The notes: a model not told the origin generated them from the sequence alone. Numbered from the stretch's first letter, positions 35,830 to 44,940 are shown. The stretch: 64,000 nt of DNA from Porphyromonas gulae DSM 15663 (GCF_000378065.1 NZ_KB899154.1:1-64000), one strand, 5' to 3'. Translations and numbers: made by a program.

Positions 35830-36296
35830 GACAAAAGGAGCTAAGGACGAGGCTGGTAATTTGGGACAAAGATCCTGATAGTCTAATGCAAGTTCGATGT
35901 ACGGCCTACATGGCTTGGCGGATAGAGTCTGACCCCGACATCCAGACAGCAGCACATTCCTATTATTGAGGCAGCGCAGTGCCCAAAACCTGCCGGCTCG
36001 GCAATACGCACCAAAAAAGTTCAGATTCTCGCCCCTGATTCGGGAGAAAGTGGCGCGAGATTTTTTTCATTTTGGCGCATAAATTTTTTACTTCCCGAAC
36101 CAAAAGAAAAAAGTTTTCGCGCCATGTTTTTAGGACTAACGAACGCAAAAATTTTGGTGCCATAAACTAAACCGATATAAGATGGAGCATACCCCATTTA
36201 GCCGGTATCGGTCATTAGAAAAATGAAACCTACGACCAATCCGGCTTTAATTGCTCTCTTTTTTGTTCTTTTGTGCAGAAACAAGGTTGTAGGTCG
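35830..36296. other. Intergenic region, 467 bp, with a palindromic repeat
   Basis: Apart from the 74-bp element at 36051 nothing is recognised. A 66-codon minus-strand frame at 35963-36163 runs through the repeat and has no protein features. Confidence 0.55.
36051..36124. repeat. 74-bp palindromic element, copy C
   Basis: It starts TGGCGCGAGATTTTTTTC and ends TTTCGCGCCA. It is the most diverged of the three copies, with a weaker inner pair (TTTTGGCGC versus CCAAAAG). The flank beyond it (TTTTTAGGACTAACGAACG) resembles that of copy A (TTTTTCAGGAAACACGAACG). Confidence 0.8.
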
Positions 36297-37280
36297 ATGA
36301 TACAGCTAACTACCCCAGTTGACAATCCGGTGATAAGCGAAAAGTTAATCTCTTACGCCAACAGACTCTTTTTCATCGGGTCCTGCTTTAGTTTGGAAGT
36401 CGGTTCTTATATGCGTCAAGCCGGATTCCGTGCAGAGATCAATCCTTTTGGAATCATGTACAATCCCCTATCCATAGGAAGGTGTATCGGCAGATTGCTC
36501 GATGCTACACCTTATGCGGCGGATGAACTGTTCGAATATGATGGCTTATTTCACAGCTTCGACCATCATGGAGTCTTTTCTCACGCGAAAAGAGGAGAAA
36601 CCTTGCAGCACATCAATGACCGCTTGCGCACCGGTCGCGAAGCTTTACTTGGCTCGGACAGGCTTTTCTTTACTTGGGGGACAGCTTTTGTCTACAACAG
36701 TATTCATGACAATAAAGTGGTGGCCAACTGTCATAAACTGCCCGAACGGCTCTTCCGCAGGCATATGGTCAGTATCGATGACTTACTGGCTGTATGGATT
36801 CCTCTCATGGAGCGACTGACAACTTCTTATCCGGAGCGTAAGATCATCCTTACGGTCAGCCCTGTACGTCATCTTCGCGATGGAGCTGTAGGTAATCAGC
36901 AAAGCAAAGCCACTCTCGTCCTGTTCTGTAAGGCTTTGACAGAGCATTTCCCGGAGCATCTTTATTATTTCCCTGCATATGAGATAATGATGGACGAACT
37001 GCGTGACTATCGCTATTATGCAGACGATATGACTCATCCATCTGCTTTGGCCGTTTCGATCATACGTGAACGCTTTACCGATCTTTTTGTGGGAAAGGAG
37101 CACCGTGAGGCTATGGAGGCCTGTCTCAAACTCCGACGTCGTATGGTGCACAGACCGTTACACCCGGATAGCCCTGATGCCATGCTGTTTGAAGAACAGA
37201 CACAGACACTCATCAGTGCATTGCTACGTAAGTATCCGGACTTAGTATTAGACGATATTGCGGATGGGATAGAATCCTGA
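36297..37280 (+). CDS. GSCFA domain protein
   Basis: The 327-residue protein carries the GSCFA family signature FIGSCFSLEVGSYM near residue 23, which names the family, followed by NPFGIMYNPLSIG. Further segments typical of this SGNH-hydrolase-like group are FTWGTAFVYN near 128, LTVSPVRHLRDGA near 190 and a C-terminal YADDMTHPSALAV. The fold suggests an esterase or acyltransferase on sugars; no substrate is known. The ATG at 36297 gives the normal start, while an upstream GTG at 36273 is less likely. murF-alr follows after 30 bp and is probably co-transcribed. Confidence 0.88.
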   Translation: MIQLTTPVDNPVISEKLISYANRLFFIGSCFSLEVGSYMRQAGFRAEINPFGIMYNPLSIGRCIGRLLDATPYAADELFEYDGLFHSFDHHGVFSHAKRGETLQHINDRLRTGREALLGSDRLFFTWGTAFVYNSIHDNKVVANCHKLPERLFRRHMVSIDDLLAVWIPLMERLTTSYPERKIILTVSPVRHLRDGAVGNQQSKATLVLFCKALTEHFPEHLYYFPAYEIMMDELRDYRYYADDMTHPSALAVSIIRERFTDLFVGKEHREAMEACLKLRRRMVHRPLHPDSPDAMLFEEQTQTLISALLRKYPDLVLDDIADGIES

Positions 37281-37310
37281 TATTCCAATGTACGATTTAA
37301 TAGCATATTC

Positions 37311-39788
37311 ATGACCATGTTCCTTTTCTCCGAATTATGCAGGCACTTGTCTCCTCGAGAGGCAAGAATCGTCAGCGACAACGAGATCGTATACCTGCTT
37401 ACCGATAGTCGTACACTGTCCGATCCTGCCACCACCCTCTTCTTTGCTATACGTACCGCATCGGGCGACGGCCATTTATATATCCGAGACTTGTATGACA
37501 GGGGGGTAAGGAATTTTGTCATTTCGGATCTTTCCGAAGATTTGACAGAGAAAATGCCGGAAGCAAATTGGATGCGTGTGGCGCATCCGTTGGACTCTCT
37601 ACAACGGATAGCTGCGCTAAGGCGTTCTATGTTCGATATTCCTGTGATAGGAATTACCGGAAGCAATGGCAAGACAATCGTCAAAGAGTTTCTTTACCAG
37701 TTATTACGCAAGGACTATCGCATTGTCCGCTCGCCCCGAAGCTATAACTCGCAGATAGGAGTACCTCTTTCCGTATGGCAAATGACAGAGGAACACACTC
37801 TCGGTATATTTGAGGCCGGCATATCGCAAATGGGGGAAATGGAACGTCTGGAGGGCATAATACGCCCCTCGTACGGTATCATTACGAATATAGGAGGTGC
37901 TCATCAGGAGAATTTCCCGGATATAAAAACGAAACTGGAGGAAAAGCTTCGCTTGTTCCTCCATTGTCATACCATTGTCTATAACGGCGACAGCGAAGAG
38001 ATAGCAGCAGCTATCTCTTCTTCTGGTTTGGCAAGAGCCGGGGTGTCATGGAGCCGGACGAATCCCGAAGCTCATTTGTACATATGCAGATTGGAATCGA
38101 AAGATAATCGCACCGAGATTGATTTTCGGTGTCTCGGCAAAGATTACTCTCTTGTGTTGCCATTCACAGATGCTGCTTCCATAGAAGATATGATCCATTG
38201 CATCACACTGATTTCTGTACTGTGTCCGGAGGTCTTATCTGCACGAAAGCGGTTTGCAGGTTTAGAGCCTGTCGAAATGCGAATGGAAGTTAAGGCCGGA
38301 GACCATGGCAATACGATCATCAATGATGTTTACAGCAATGATGTCTATTCGCTCACGCTGGCCTTGGACTTCCAACGAAGACGTACTGCCGAAACAAGCC
38401 TAAAGAAAGTGTTGATTCTGTCCGACATCTTGCAAAGCGGAATGCCTCCCGAAGAATTGTACAGGCATGTAGCAGCACAATTACAAGTCTATGCTCTTGA
38501 CTTTTTCGTCGGTATCGGAGAGGAAATAGCCTCGAATCGCACTTGTTTTGCCGGCATGTCTGCCGTTTTTTTCAAAGACGTTGCCACATTCTTGGCATCC
38601 GGTGAGATAGAACACCTTTCCGACAGTTGCATTCTGCTTAAAGGTGCACGCAAGTATCGTTTCGAACAGATTACGGAACGGCTTGTCCAGCAGGTGCACG
38701 AGACTGCGCTAAGGATCAACTTATCGGCCATCACCCATAATCTTAATTTCTATCGCAATTTAGTTCCTTCTGGCACCAAAACCATCTGTATGGTCAAAGC
38801 CCAGGGCTACGGCGTAGGCTCCTACGAGCTTGTCAAGACGCTGCAGGAGCATCGTGTGGATTATATAGCCGTCGCTGTAGCGGACGAAGGTAAGGAGCTT
38901 AGGGAAAGGGGTATCAATATGCCTATCGTGGTGATGAATCCCCAAAGAAATGCCTTTCAGACACTCATAGACTATGGATTAGAGCCTGAGATTTATAGCT
39001 TTGCCCTTCTCGCTTCTTTTTCAGATGCTGTCGTACGCAACGGTCTCACGGGCTATCCTGTTCATATCAAAATCGACACGGGGATGCACCGGCTTGGTTT
39101 TTTACCGTCTGAGATGACACAGCTCGGTGAGATACTTGTTAAAGATGCCGGATTGAGCATTCGCTCTGTATTTACTCATCTTGCAGGTGCCGATGACCCT
39201 GATTTGGATGATTTCACGCGATCTCAACTGCTGTCTTTCGATACTGTTTTCGCCTCTCTCTCTTCTTCATTAGGCTATATACCTCTCCGTCATGTATTGA
39301 ATACGGCAGGGGTAGAGCGTTTTGCCGACTACCGTGCCGACATGATTCGTCTTGGCATCGGCTTGTATGGAGTAACGGCATCCGGTGTACAAGGATTGAG
39401 ACCGGTAGCCACCCTGATGACTACAATTTTGCAAATCAAGGATATTTCTTCGGGCGATACGGTCGGATATGGACGTAGAGGACGGGTACAGCAACCATCT
39501 CGAATAGCCATTATACCTATCGGTTATGCCGATGGTCTGGATAGGCGTTTGAGTTGTGGAGTAGGAGAAGTACTTGTCCGCGGTCACCGCTGTCCAATTG
39601 TAGGGAATGTCTGTATGGATATATGTATGATAGATGTTACCGGCGTGCCGGCAGAAGAGGGTGACCCTGTCATTATTTTCGGAGAAGAACTCCCAATCGA
39701 AGAAGTTGCCCGTAAGATGAATACTATCCCCTATGAGGTGCTCACTGGTATCTCGCCTCGTGTCCGCAGAGTTTATTTCCAAGAGTAG
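37311..39788 (+). CDS. alr: MurF-like / alanine racemase fusion protein
   Basis: The 825-residue protein joins a Mur-ligase domain (about residues 1-455) to a full alanine racemase (about 460-825). The Mur part keeps the ATP loop GITGSNGKTIVKE near residue 110 but has NDVYSNDVYSLTLAL where MurF has DAYNANPxSM, so its ligase activity is doubtful. The racemase part has the PLP lysine in CMVKAQGYGVGS (near 496), and the second catalytic tyrosine in SGDTVGYGRRG near 720. D-alanine from the racemase is needed for the D-Ala-D-Ala that MurF adds. A separate complete murF lies at 51512. Such fusions are regular in Bacteroidetes. Confidence 0.93.
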   Translation: MTMFLFSELCRHLSPREARIVSDNEIVYLLTDSRTLSDPATTLFFAIRTASGDGHLYIRDLYDRGVRNFVISDLSEDLTEKMPEANWMRVAHPLDSLQRIAALRRSMFDIPVIGITGSNGKTIVKEFLYQLLRKDYRIVRSPRSYNSQIGVPLSVWQMTEEHTLGIFEAGISQMGEMERLEGIIRPSYGIITNIGGAHQENFPDIKTKLEEKLRLFLHCHTIVYNGDSEEIAAAISSSGLARAGVSWSRTNPEAHLYICRLESKDNRTEIDFRCLGKDYSLVLPFTDAASIEDMIHCITLISVLCPEVLSARKRFAGLEPVEMRMEVKAGDHGNTIINDVYSNDVYSLTLALDFQRRRTAETSLKKVLILSDILQSGMPPEELYRHVAAQLQVYALDFFVGIGEEIASNRTCFAGMSAVFFKDVATFLASGEIEHLSDSCILLKGARKYRFEQITERLVQQVHETALRINLSAITHNLNFYRNLVPSGTKTICMVKAQGYGVGSYELVKTLQEHRVDYIAVAVADEGKELRERGINMPIVVMNPQRNAFQTLIDYGLEPEIYSFALLASFSDAVVRNGLTGYPVHIKIDTGMHRLGFLPSEMTQLGEILVKDAGLSIRSVFTHLAGADDPDLDDFTRSQLLSFDTVFASLSSSLGYIPLRHVLNTAGVERFADYRADMIRLGIGLYGVTASGVQGLRPVATLMTTILQIKDISSGDTVGYGRRGRVQQPSRIAIIPIGYADGLDRRLSCGVGEVLVRGHRCPIVGNVCMDICMIDVTGVPAEEGDPVIIFGEELPIEEVARKMNTIPYEVLTGISPRVRRVYFQE

Positions 39789-39913
39789 TATACATCTTTT
39801 TTATTTTCTACTCTTTTACCCTGTGATAATATCATATGAAAGGGAATATGCATACGTATATATACGTAGAAAAAATACAGAGGAACCCGTAGAAAATCTC
39901 TTCAAATACCTCT

Positions 39914-40035
39914 TACCTTTGCGATAGATAAAAACAGAGATACTGTTTTGGGAAAATATCTTACTTATTCCTCAATAGTGTTTTTATTGTAATGGGTGCG
40001 CGCGGGATTGCTTGTACAAGCAATCCCGTTTTTTT
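39914..40035 (+). ncRNA. Candidate small RNA with its own promoter and terminator
   Basis: TACCTTTG at 39914-39921 is a -7 box. About 75 nt past the predicted start (near 39928) lies a perfect 26-nt palindrome CGGGATTGCTTG-TA-CAAGCAATCCCG (40003-40028) followed by seven T. No open frame of use lies between. The unit would make an RNA of about 105 nt. The same terminator could instead end murF-alr read-through, as no other terminator is seen after 39788. No -33 box was found. Confidence 0.45.
40003..40035 (+). terminator. Strong intrinsic terminator
   Basis: A perfect 12-bp GC-rich stem with a tight TA centre is followed by TTTTTTT. This is the strongest terminator in the window. Confidence 0.9.
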
Positions 40036-40102
40036 GTATGGATTTTGATCTTATTTATCTGTGAAAAATGCCCGACTTCTTGTGTTTTGTTCGGAGGATG
40101 AA

Positions 40103-41326
40103 TTACTCTGCCTTACGAAGTAGTAGCAACACCTTTTTCCCATCTGCCATTGTCGTACCCATCAGTGTTTTTTCCCCTCCGTCTGCCATCTTGCTGCGTT
40201 GTCTCAGTTCGATCGGAGAAAGAGGAAAGTTGCGACAACTGATGGAAGCCTGTGGTACTGTCTTGCGAAGCTGTTTAAGCACGGAAGAGGAAAAGGAAAT
40301 AATTTCTTCCGGAACAAAGGTACGCCCGGGGAAAGCCGACTCATATACTTCCGACGTGTAGAGATGGCTGTTGGGATGCAGTTTGCGTAAGCCAAGGCGA
40401 TAGGCTACGGTCTTGAAGGCTCCGGCTTTCAGCAATGCAGTATGTGGCTCATATACGTACTTTTCTATCGAATCGGCATACGGAATAGAGATACTTCTCT
40501 CTTCCTCCATTGTAAAGATGAAGGGTGTTGCGGTATCTTCCGAAAGAAGATTAACTGCGTGGATCGGCACTTTTTCAGGAGGAATAGCAGCTTTGCTTAG
40601 AGACATTCTGACCAATAGTTCTTTTACCTCTCCGTGGGCGGCCACTACGTGTAGCTCCTGTACGTGCGGAAGAGACTGAAGCGTGTCCCACAGGTCGATC
40701 ATAGGAGACAGTTTGCCCAGAATACTGCCACAGAACGGTAGCAATTCGGCAGCCAATGGGATGAGATCCGGCTCACAGTCGGCTATGGCATAAACGCGCT
40801 TATCCGCTCCCGACCTTCTGGCAGGATCCACGTAGATACAGTCGGGGTGAAAAGTCTTTATCTGCTGTAAATACTCTTTGAAATCCCCCGTTAGGATATT
40901 TACATCTTTCCCTTCGTTGAGCAATAGCGGTATGTTGTGCCGTGCTGCAGTTGCCGTCTCTTCATTTCGCTCGATATATATGCCTTGGGACGCTTTGGAC
41001 ATCAAGGCCATGAAGTCGATGCCGAGTCCGCCGGTCAGATCCACCACCTTGGCCCCTTCTCCGATGAAACGGCTTTTGTACGAACTCGTGACAGCTCCGG
41101 AGGATTGCTCCAAAGAGAGCCGTGAAGGAATGTACAGAGAACTGATACCGGCCCACCGGGGCAGCTTGTTCTTCAGACGAGGCCAAAGCTCTATCTGGGT
41201 AGCCACTGCAGCCCGATACACCGAAGGAATATCGTTGCTCCCCAGCAGAATCCTGTCGGGTGATTGGTCGGCATAGAGCTTAGCCCATCGCGTAATGGCG
41301 AGAATTTCTTTTTCGTCGAATAGCAT
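40103..41326 (-). CDS. SAM-dependent methyltransferase with THUMP-like C-terminus
   Basis: The 407-residue protein has a class I methyltransferase core (GAKVVDLTGGLGIDFMALM near residue 105, then YIERNEETATAARHN and CIYVDPARRSGADKRVY near 185, whose DPAR resembles the DPPY/NPPY motif). The C-terminal 120 residues fit the THUMP-like domain seen in this family (GLRKLHPNSHLYTS, FPGRTFVPEE). RNA is the likely substrate. The start at 41326 (MLFDEKEILA) is chosen because the longer frame runs into the tRNA-Arg gene at 41389. Confidence 0.85.
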   Translation of the reverse strand: MLFDEKEILAITRWAKLYADQSPDRILLGSNDIPSVYRAAVATQIELWPRLKNKLPRWAGISSLYIPSRLSLEQSSGAVTSSYKSRFIGEGAKVVDLTGGLGIDFMALMSKASQGIYIERNEETATAARHNIPLLLNEGKDVNILTGDFKEYLQQIKTFHPDCIYVDPARRSGADKRVYAIADCEPDLIPLAAELLPFCGSILGKLSPMIDLWDTLQSLPHVQELHVVAAHGEVKELLVRMSLSKAAIPPEKVPIHAVNLLSEDTATPFIFTMEEERSISIPYADSIEKYVYEPHTALLKAGAFKTVAYRLGLRKLHPNSHLYTSEVYESAFPGRTFVPEEIISFSSSVLKQLRKTVPQASISCRNFPLSPIELRQRSKMADGGEKTLMGTTMADGKKVLLLLRKAE

Positions 41327-41388
41327 CGTCCGTACGGGGTATATACTGAAAGAGGGAACCCTTCGAATGGATTCCCTCAGATACTGTG

Positions 41389-41462
41389 TGACCGCGACAG
41401 GATTCAAACCTGTAACCGGCTGATCCGTAGTCAGCTACTCTATTCAGTTGAGCTACGCGGCC
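41389..41462 (-). tRNA. tRNA-Arg (anticodon ACG), copy 2
   Basis: The minus strand folds into a complete cloverleaf: acceptor GGCCGCG with CGCGGTC, D-stem GCTC/GAGT, anticodon stem GCTGA/TCAGC with loop CTACGGA (ACG) and T-stem ACAGG/CCTGT. The discriminator base is A and CCA is not encoded. It is identical to the copy 35 bp upstream. Confidence 0.95.
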
Positions 41463-41497
41463 ATCGTAAAAGCCTGAAACAATAGAAGGAGAAAAAG

Positions 41498-41571
41498 TGA
41501 CCGCGACAGGATTCAAACCTGTAACCGGCTGATCCGTAGTCAGCTACTCTATTCAGTTGAGCTACGCGGCC
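41498..41571 (-). tRNA. tRNA-Arg (anticodon ACG), copy 1
   Basis: Same 74-nt sequence and fold as the copy at 41389-41462. It is first in the transcript, with a -7 box (minus-strand TATATTTG, 41604-41597) about 26 bp upstream. The wobble A would be modified to inosine to read CGN codons. Confidence 0.95.
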
Positions 41572-41596
41572 GTTCTTCTTTTCTTCGTTTCGGGTG

Positions 41597-41604
41597 CAAA
41601 TATA
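41597..41604 (-). promoter_or_regulatory. -7 promoter box for the tRNA-Arg pair
   Basis: Minus-strand TATATTTG matches TAnnTTTG at a suitable distance before the first tRNA. Confidence 0.55.
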
Positions 41605-41667
41605 GTGGTTTTATCGATAGATGCAACATTCCCGAACGGTTTTTTTCCCTTTTGCCGGTGTAAGTTT

Positions 41668-42492
41668 CTATTTCTCGGGTGGCTTTTGCTTCATGCTTTC
41701 GGAGGCGATACGGACAGATCCATGGCGAAGGAGGAGGGTACGGGCTTCTTCGTAGGAGAGGTCGAACTCACTCATCAGCATGCGCGTGCCCCGATCGATC
41801 AGCTTGTTGTTGCTGAGTTGCATATTGACCATACGATTGCCCTTTACCCGTCCGAGACGAATCATTATGGAGGTGCTGATCATATTCAGGATCATTTTCT
41901 GCGCCGTACCGGATTTCATCCGTGAGCTACCCGTCACGTATTCCGGGCCTACTATCACTTCGATGGGACAATCCGCTTCGGCAGCCAGCGGAGATCCGAT
42001 ATTGCTACAGATACATCCCGTCAGGATTCCATGTCTGCGTGCTTCTCGCAAGGCTCCGATGACATAGGGTGTAGTCCCCGATGCCGCTATGCCGATGACC
42101 GTATCGGAGGAGTTTACTCCGTGGCTCAAAAGCTCTTCCCAGCCGCGTTCGGTGTTGTCTTCGGCTTTCTCTACCGGATTACGCAGGGCACGATCCCCTC
42201 CGGCGATCAGCCCGATGACGAATGTAGGGGGCATGCCGAATGTGGGAGGGATCTCCGAAGCATCCAGAACACCCAAGCGGCCACTGGTGCCGGCTCCCAT
42301 GTAGAAGAGTCGCCCACCCTGCTCCATGCGTGGTATGATTTGTTCGACCAATCGTTCGATCAACGGGATAGTCCGGCTGACGGCTTCGGCCACTTTCCTG
42401 TCCTCGCGATTGATGTCTTCGAGGATCTCTCTGGTCGATTTTTCTTCCAGTCGGTCGTACAGGGATGGTTGTTCGGTAATCTTCTCAAACAT
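41668..42492 (-). CDS. murQ: N-acetylmuramic acid 6-phosphate etherase
   Basis: The 274-residue enzyme removes the lactyl ether from MurNAc 6-phosphate to give GlcNAc 6-phosphate and lactate. The SIS-domain features are clear: FYMGAGTSGRLGVLDASEIPPTFG near residue 63 (the family signature), GIAASGTTPYVIGAL near 130 and SSRMKSGTAQKMILNMIST near 190. It is the last of three overlapping genes (symporter, kinase, etherase) and overlaps the kinase by 8 bp. Together they salvage cell-wall amino sugars. Confidence 0.95.
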   Translation of the reverse strand: MFEKITEQPSLYDRLEEKSTREILEDINREDRKVAEAVSRTIPLIERLVEQIIPRMEQGGRLFYMGAGTSGRLGVLDASEIPPTFGMPPTFVIGLIAGGDRALRNPVEKAEDNTERGWEELLSHGVNSSDTVIGIAASGTTPYVIGALREARRHGILTGCICSNIGSPLAAEADCPIEVIVGPEYVTGSSRMKSGTAQKMILNMISTSIMIRLGRVKGNRMVNMQLSNNKLIDRGTRMLMSEFDLSYEEARTLLLRHGSVRIASESMKQKPPEK

Positions 42493-43336
42493 GATCGTTG
42501 TGGTGATATTGTATAAGTCCCTCCATCGGACTTTGCAGTACCGATCCGAGCGTCAAGCCTCTTTTTTCGATGACGCTGCTCAACACTTCCCGATAGTGGA
42601 AGGCTACGGAGCCGATGAAGTGGATGGGGAGGTCAGGGCGATTGTATCGGAGCACATTGCGCACAAGAAAGTCGTCGAAACTATTCTGTACAAGGCTATA
42701 TACAGCCGGAATGTCCAAATGCTGCGCGATAAAGGGAGAGAATCCGGCCAAGAAACGGTTGGGGAAAGGCTTTCGATAGACACTCTCGATAATATCGGCA
42801 GACGTCAGATCATACTCCTGCAAGAAAGCTTCGCACAGCCCCTCCGGCATCTGCCCCTTGAGCAGGCTGCCGATGAAGAGCCGTCCCAATACGGCTCCGC
42901 TCCCTTCATCTCCGAGGATATAGCCCAGTGGGGAAACGTTGGCTTTGATCTCCCGACCATCGAACAGGCAGGAATTGGATCCCGTACCCAATATGCAGGC
43001 TATCCCCTCGGTATCGCCACAGAGAGCACGGGCTGCGCCGAGCATATCGCCGGCGACTTCGATGCGGCCACAGCAGGGCAGCATACCGCCCAAGGCTTCG
43101 TATAGTATAGGAGCTTTGGCCGGTGTACACCCTGCTCCGTAGAAATGTACAGCTCGGATGGAGGTGGCTTTTGGGCCTATGGCCGGCAGGACTTCCGAGC
43201 ACAAGGCTGTGTCTATTTCGTCCCTATCCTGCTGAAAGGGATTGATACCCGACGTTTGGAATCGTCCGAGGCTTTTTCCCTCCTTGGCCATGCACCAATC
43301 CGTCTTGGTGGAACCGCTGTCTCCAATCAGAATCAT
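42485..43336 (-). CDS. BadF/BadG-type sugar kinase, probable MurNAc or GlcNAc kinase
   Basis: The 283-residue ASKHA-fold kinase has the two phosphate loops IGDSGSTKTDW at the N-terminus and CILGTGSNSCLFDG near residue 112, and the LGDEGSGAVLGR segment of N-acetylglucosamine kinases. It overlaps murQ by 8 bp and the symporter by 4 bp. That placement makes MurNAc the likely substrate, giving the MurNAc 6-phosphate that MurQ needs. This mirrors MurK of the related oral species Tannerella forsythia; the correspondence is from memory and from gene order. Confidence 0.88.
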   Translation of the reverse strand: MILIGDSGSTKTDWCMAKEGKSLGRFQTSGINPFQQDRDEIDTALCSEVLPAIGPKATSIRAVHFYGAGCTPAKAPILYEALGGMLPCCGRIEVAGDMLGAARALCGDTEGIACILGTGSNSCLFDGREIKANVSPLGYILGDEGSGAVLGRLFIGSLLKGQMPEGLCEAFLQEYDLTSADIIESVYRKPFPNRFLAGFSPFIAQHLDIPAVYSLVQNSFDDFLVRNVLRYNRPDLPIHFIGSVAFHYREVLSSVIEKRGLTLGSVLQSPMEGLIQYHHNDHV

Positions 43337-44793
43337 GATCGTATTTCTTTTTTCCTGCTCAACAAGGCCAGACCCATAGCGGTAAAGAGGGCATTGAAGA
43401 TGAGGAGTTCGTAACTGAATTTATAGCCGCCGAACCATTGCTCCGAATGGCTCTGGAGAATGTAGCAGAGCACCGGAGCGGCAAGGGCTGCCAGGGGGAC
43501 GTATCTGTCCCGTACCGCCCTTTTGGTGGTGATGCCAAAGAAAAACAGCCCCAATATCGGGCCATAAGTGTAACTGGCCAGTACGTAGACGGCATCGATG
43601 ACGCTCGTGCTGCTCACCATATCGAAGAAGTATATGACCAACCCCATGACGACAGCCATGCCGATGTGCACGCGATGGCGTATGCGAGCCGATTGCTCTT
43701 CAGTTCGGTGGCTGTCTGCTTGGAGGATGTCCAGCGTGAACGAAGTGGTCAGAGCCGTCAGAGCCGAACCGGCTGCGGAGAAAGCCGACGACACCAGTCC
43801 CAAAACAAACAGGATACCGACAATAGGCGGAAAATAGCTACCCGTGGCCAAGAGAGGGAAAAGTTCATCACTTTTGGCCGGATGGGGGATGCCGTGGCTG
43901 TCGGCATAGGTATAGAGCAGGGTGCCGAGCATGAGGAAGAGTGCTATGATGAAAAACTGCATCACGCCACCGGTGAGGACGTTCTTCTGCGAATCGCGGT
44001 AGTTCCTACAGCTCAGATTGCGCTGCATCATGTCCTGATCCAGACCCGTCATAGCTATTACGGTGAATACGCCCGCCAGAAACTGCTTGAAGAAATAGCG
44101 TCTGTCGTTCACGTCATCGAAGAAAAACATACGGGAGTAGTCGCTCCCACCGATAAGATCGGAAAGCCCACCCCACTTGTCGCCCAAGTCGGCAGAAATA
44201 TAGACGATGCAGAGTACGACCGAGACGATGAGGCAGAGGGTCTTGAACGAATCTGTCCAGATCAGCGATTTCACTCCGCCCTTGAACGTATACAGCCAGA
44301 CGAGGAGCATCGTCAGACACACATTGGTCCAAAAAGGCCAACCGAACGGTTCGAATATGATCAGTTGGAGCGTCAGGCACACGAGGAAGAGACGGACAGC
44401 CGCACCGAGCATCTTGGAAATGAAGAAAAACCATGCCCCCGTCTTGTAGGACGAGAATCCGAACCGCTCTTGCAAGTAGCCGTAAATGGACATCAGATTC
44501 ATCCGGTAGAAGAGAGGGATCAGCACGAAAGCAATGATCAGCTGTCCGGCCACGAAGCCCAGTACCATCTGCAAGTAGGAGAATCCACTGCCGGCCACCA
44601 TGCCCGGCACGGATACGAAGGTCACACCCGATATACCGGAGCCGATCATGGCAAAAGCCACCATGTACCACGGGGATTTGCGATTGCCGACGAAGAAGCC
44701 GGCATTATCCGCCTTGCGGCCCGTGATGATGGAAATACCGAAAAGGAAAATGAAATAGATGATAACGGTCAGAATAGCTACGAGAGGACTCAT
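43333..44793 (-). CDS. Sodium:solute symporter, probable MurNAc importer
   Basis: The 486-residue protein has about 13 membrane helices and sodium-solute symporter family features (FFVGNRKSPWYMVAFAMIGSGISGVTFVSVPG near the N-terminus, then GLDQDMMQRNLSCRN near residue 255). In this family the first of these regions binds sodium. Because it overlaps the kinase gene by 4 bp and leads the operon ending in murQ, its substrate is probably N-acetylmuramic acid or a related sugar. The -7 box TAGCTTTG (minus strand 44848-44841) lies about 50 bp upstream. Confidence 0.9.
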   Translation of the reverse strand: MSPLVAILTVIIYFIFLFGISIITGRKADNAGFFVGNRKSPWYMVAFAMIGSGISGVTFVSVPGMVAGSGFSYLQMVLGFVAGQLIIAFVLIPLFYRMNLMSIYGYLQERFGFSSYKTGAWFFFISKMLGAAVRLFLVCLTLQLIIFEPFGWPFWTNVCLTMLLVWLYTFKGGVKSLIWTDSFKTLCLIVSVVLCIVYISADLGDKWGGLSDLIGGSDYSRMFFFDDVNDRRYFFKQFLAGVFTVIAMTGLDQDMMQRNLSCRNYRDSQKNVLTGGVMQFFIIALFLMLGTLLYTYADSHGIPHPAKSDELFPLLATGSYFPPIVGILFVLGLVSSAFSAAGSALTALTTSFTLDILQADSHRTEEQSARIRHRVHIGMAVVMGLVIYFFDMVSSTSVIDAVYVLASYTYGPILGLFFFGITTKRAVRDRYVPLAALAAPVLCYILQSHSEQWFGGYKFSYELLIFNALFTAMGLALLSRKKEIRS

Positions 44794-44840
44794 ATCAAAT
44801 CATTGAGACGTTAGGAGGAGTACTTTTCTTAAACACTCTG

Positions 44841-44848
44841 CAAAGCTA
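44841..44848 (-). promoter_or_regulatory. -7 promoter box for the MurNAc-salvage operon
   Basis: Minus-strand TAGCTTTG matches TAnnTTTG. Confidence 0.5.
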
Positions 44849-44940
44849 CGGAAATACGGCAAGCTCTTTGCAACCAGCATATCCGACAGATCATGAGCTG
44901 CATAGTCGTGCTCGTGAAGACATCTCCGGCAGACTTCCGG

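Noticed and set aside
39733-39927. 64-codon frame after murF-alr
   Set aside because: It overlaps the 3' end of murF-alr in another frame and lacks a start signal.
41327-41407. Longer N-terminus of the methyltransferase
   Set aside because: The added residues are encoded partly inside the tRNA-Arg gene.
43438-44814. Long plus-strand frame opposite the symporter
   Set aside because: Its His/Glu/Arg-rich product has no domain; the symporter on the other strand accounts for the open frame.
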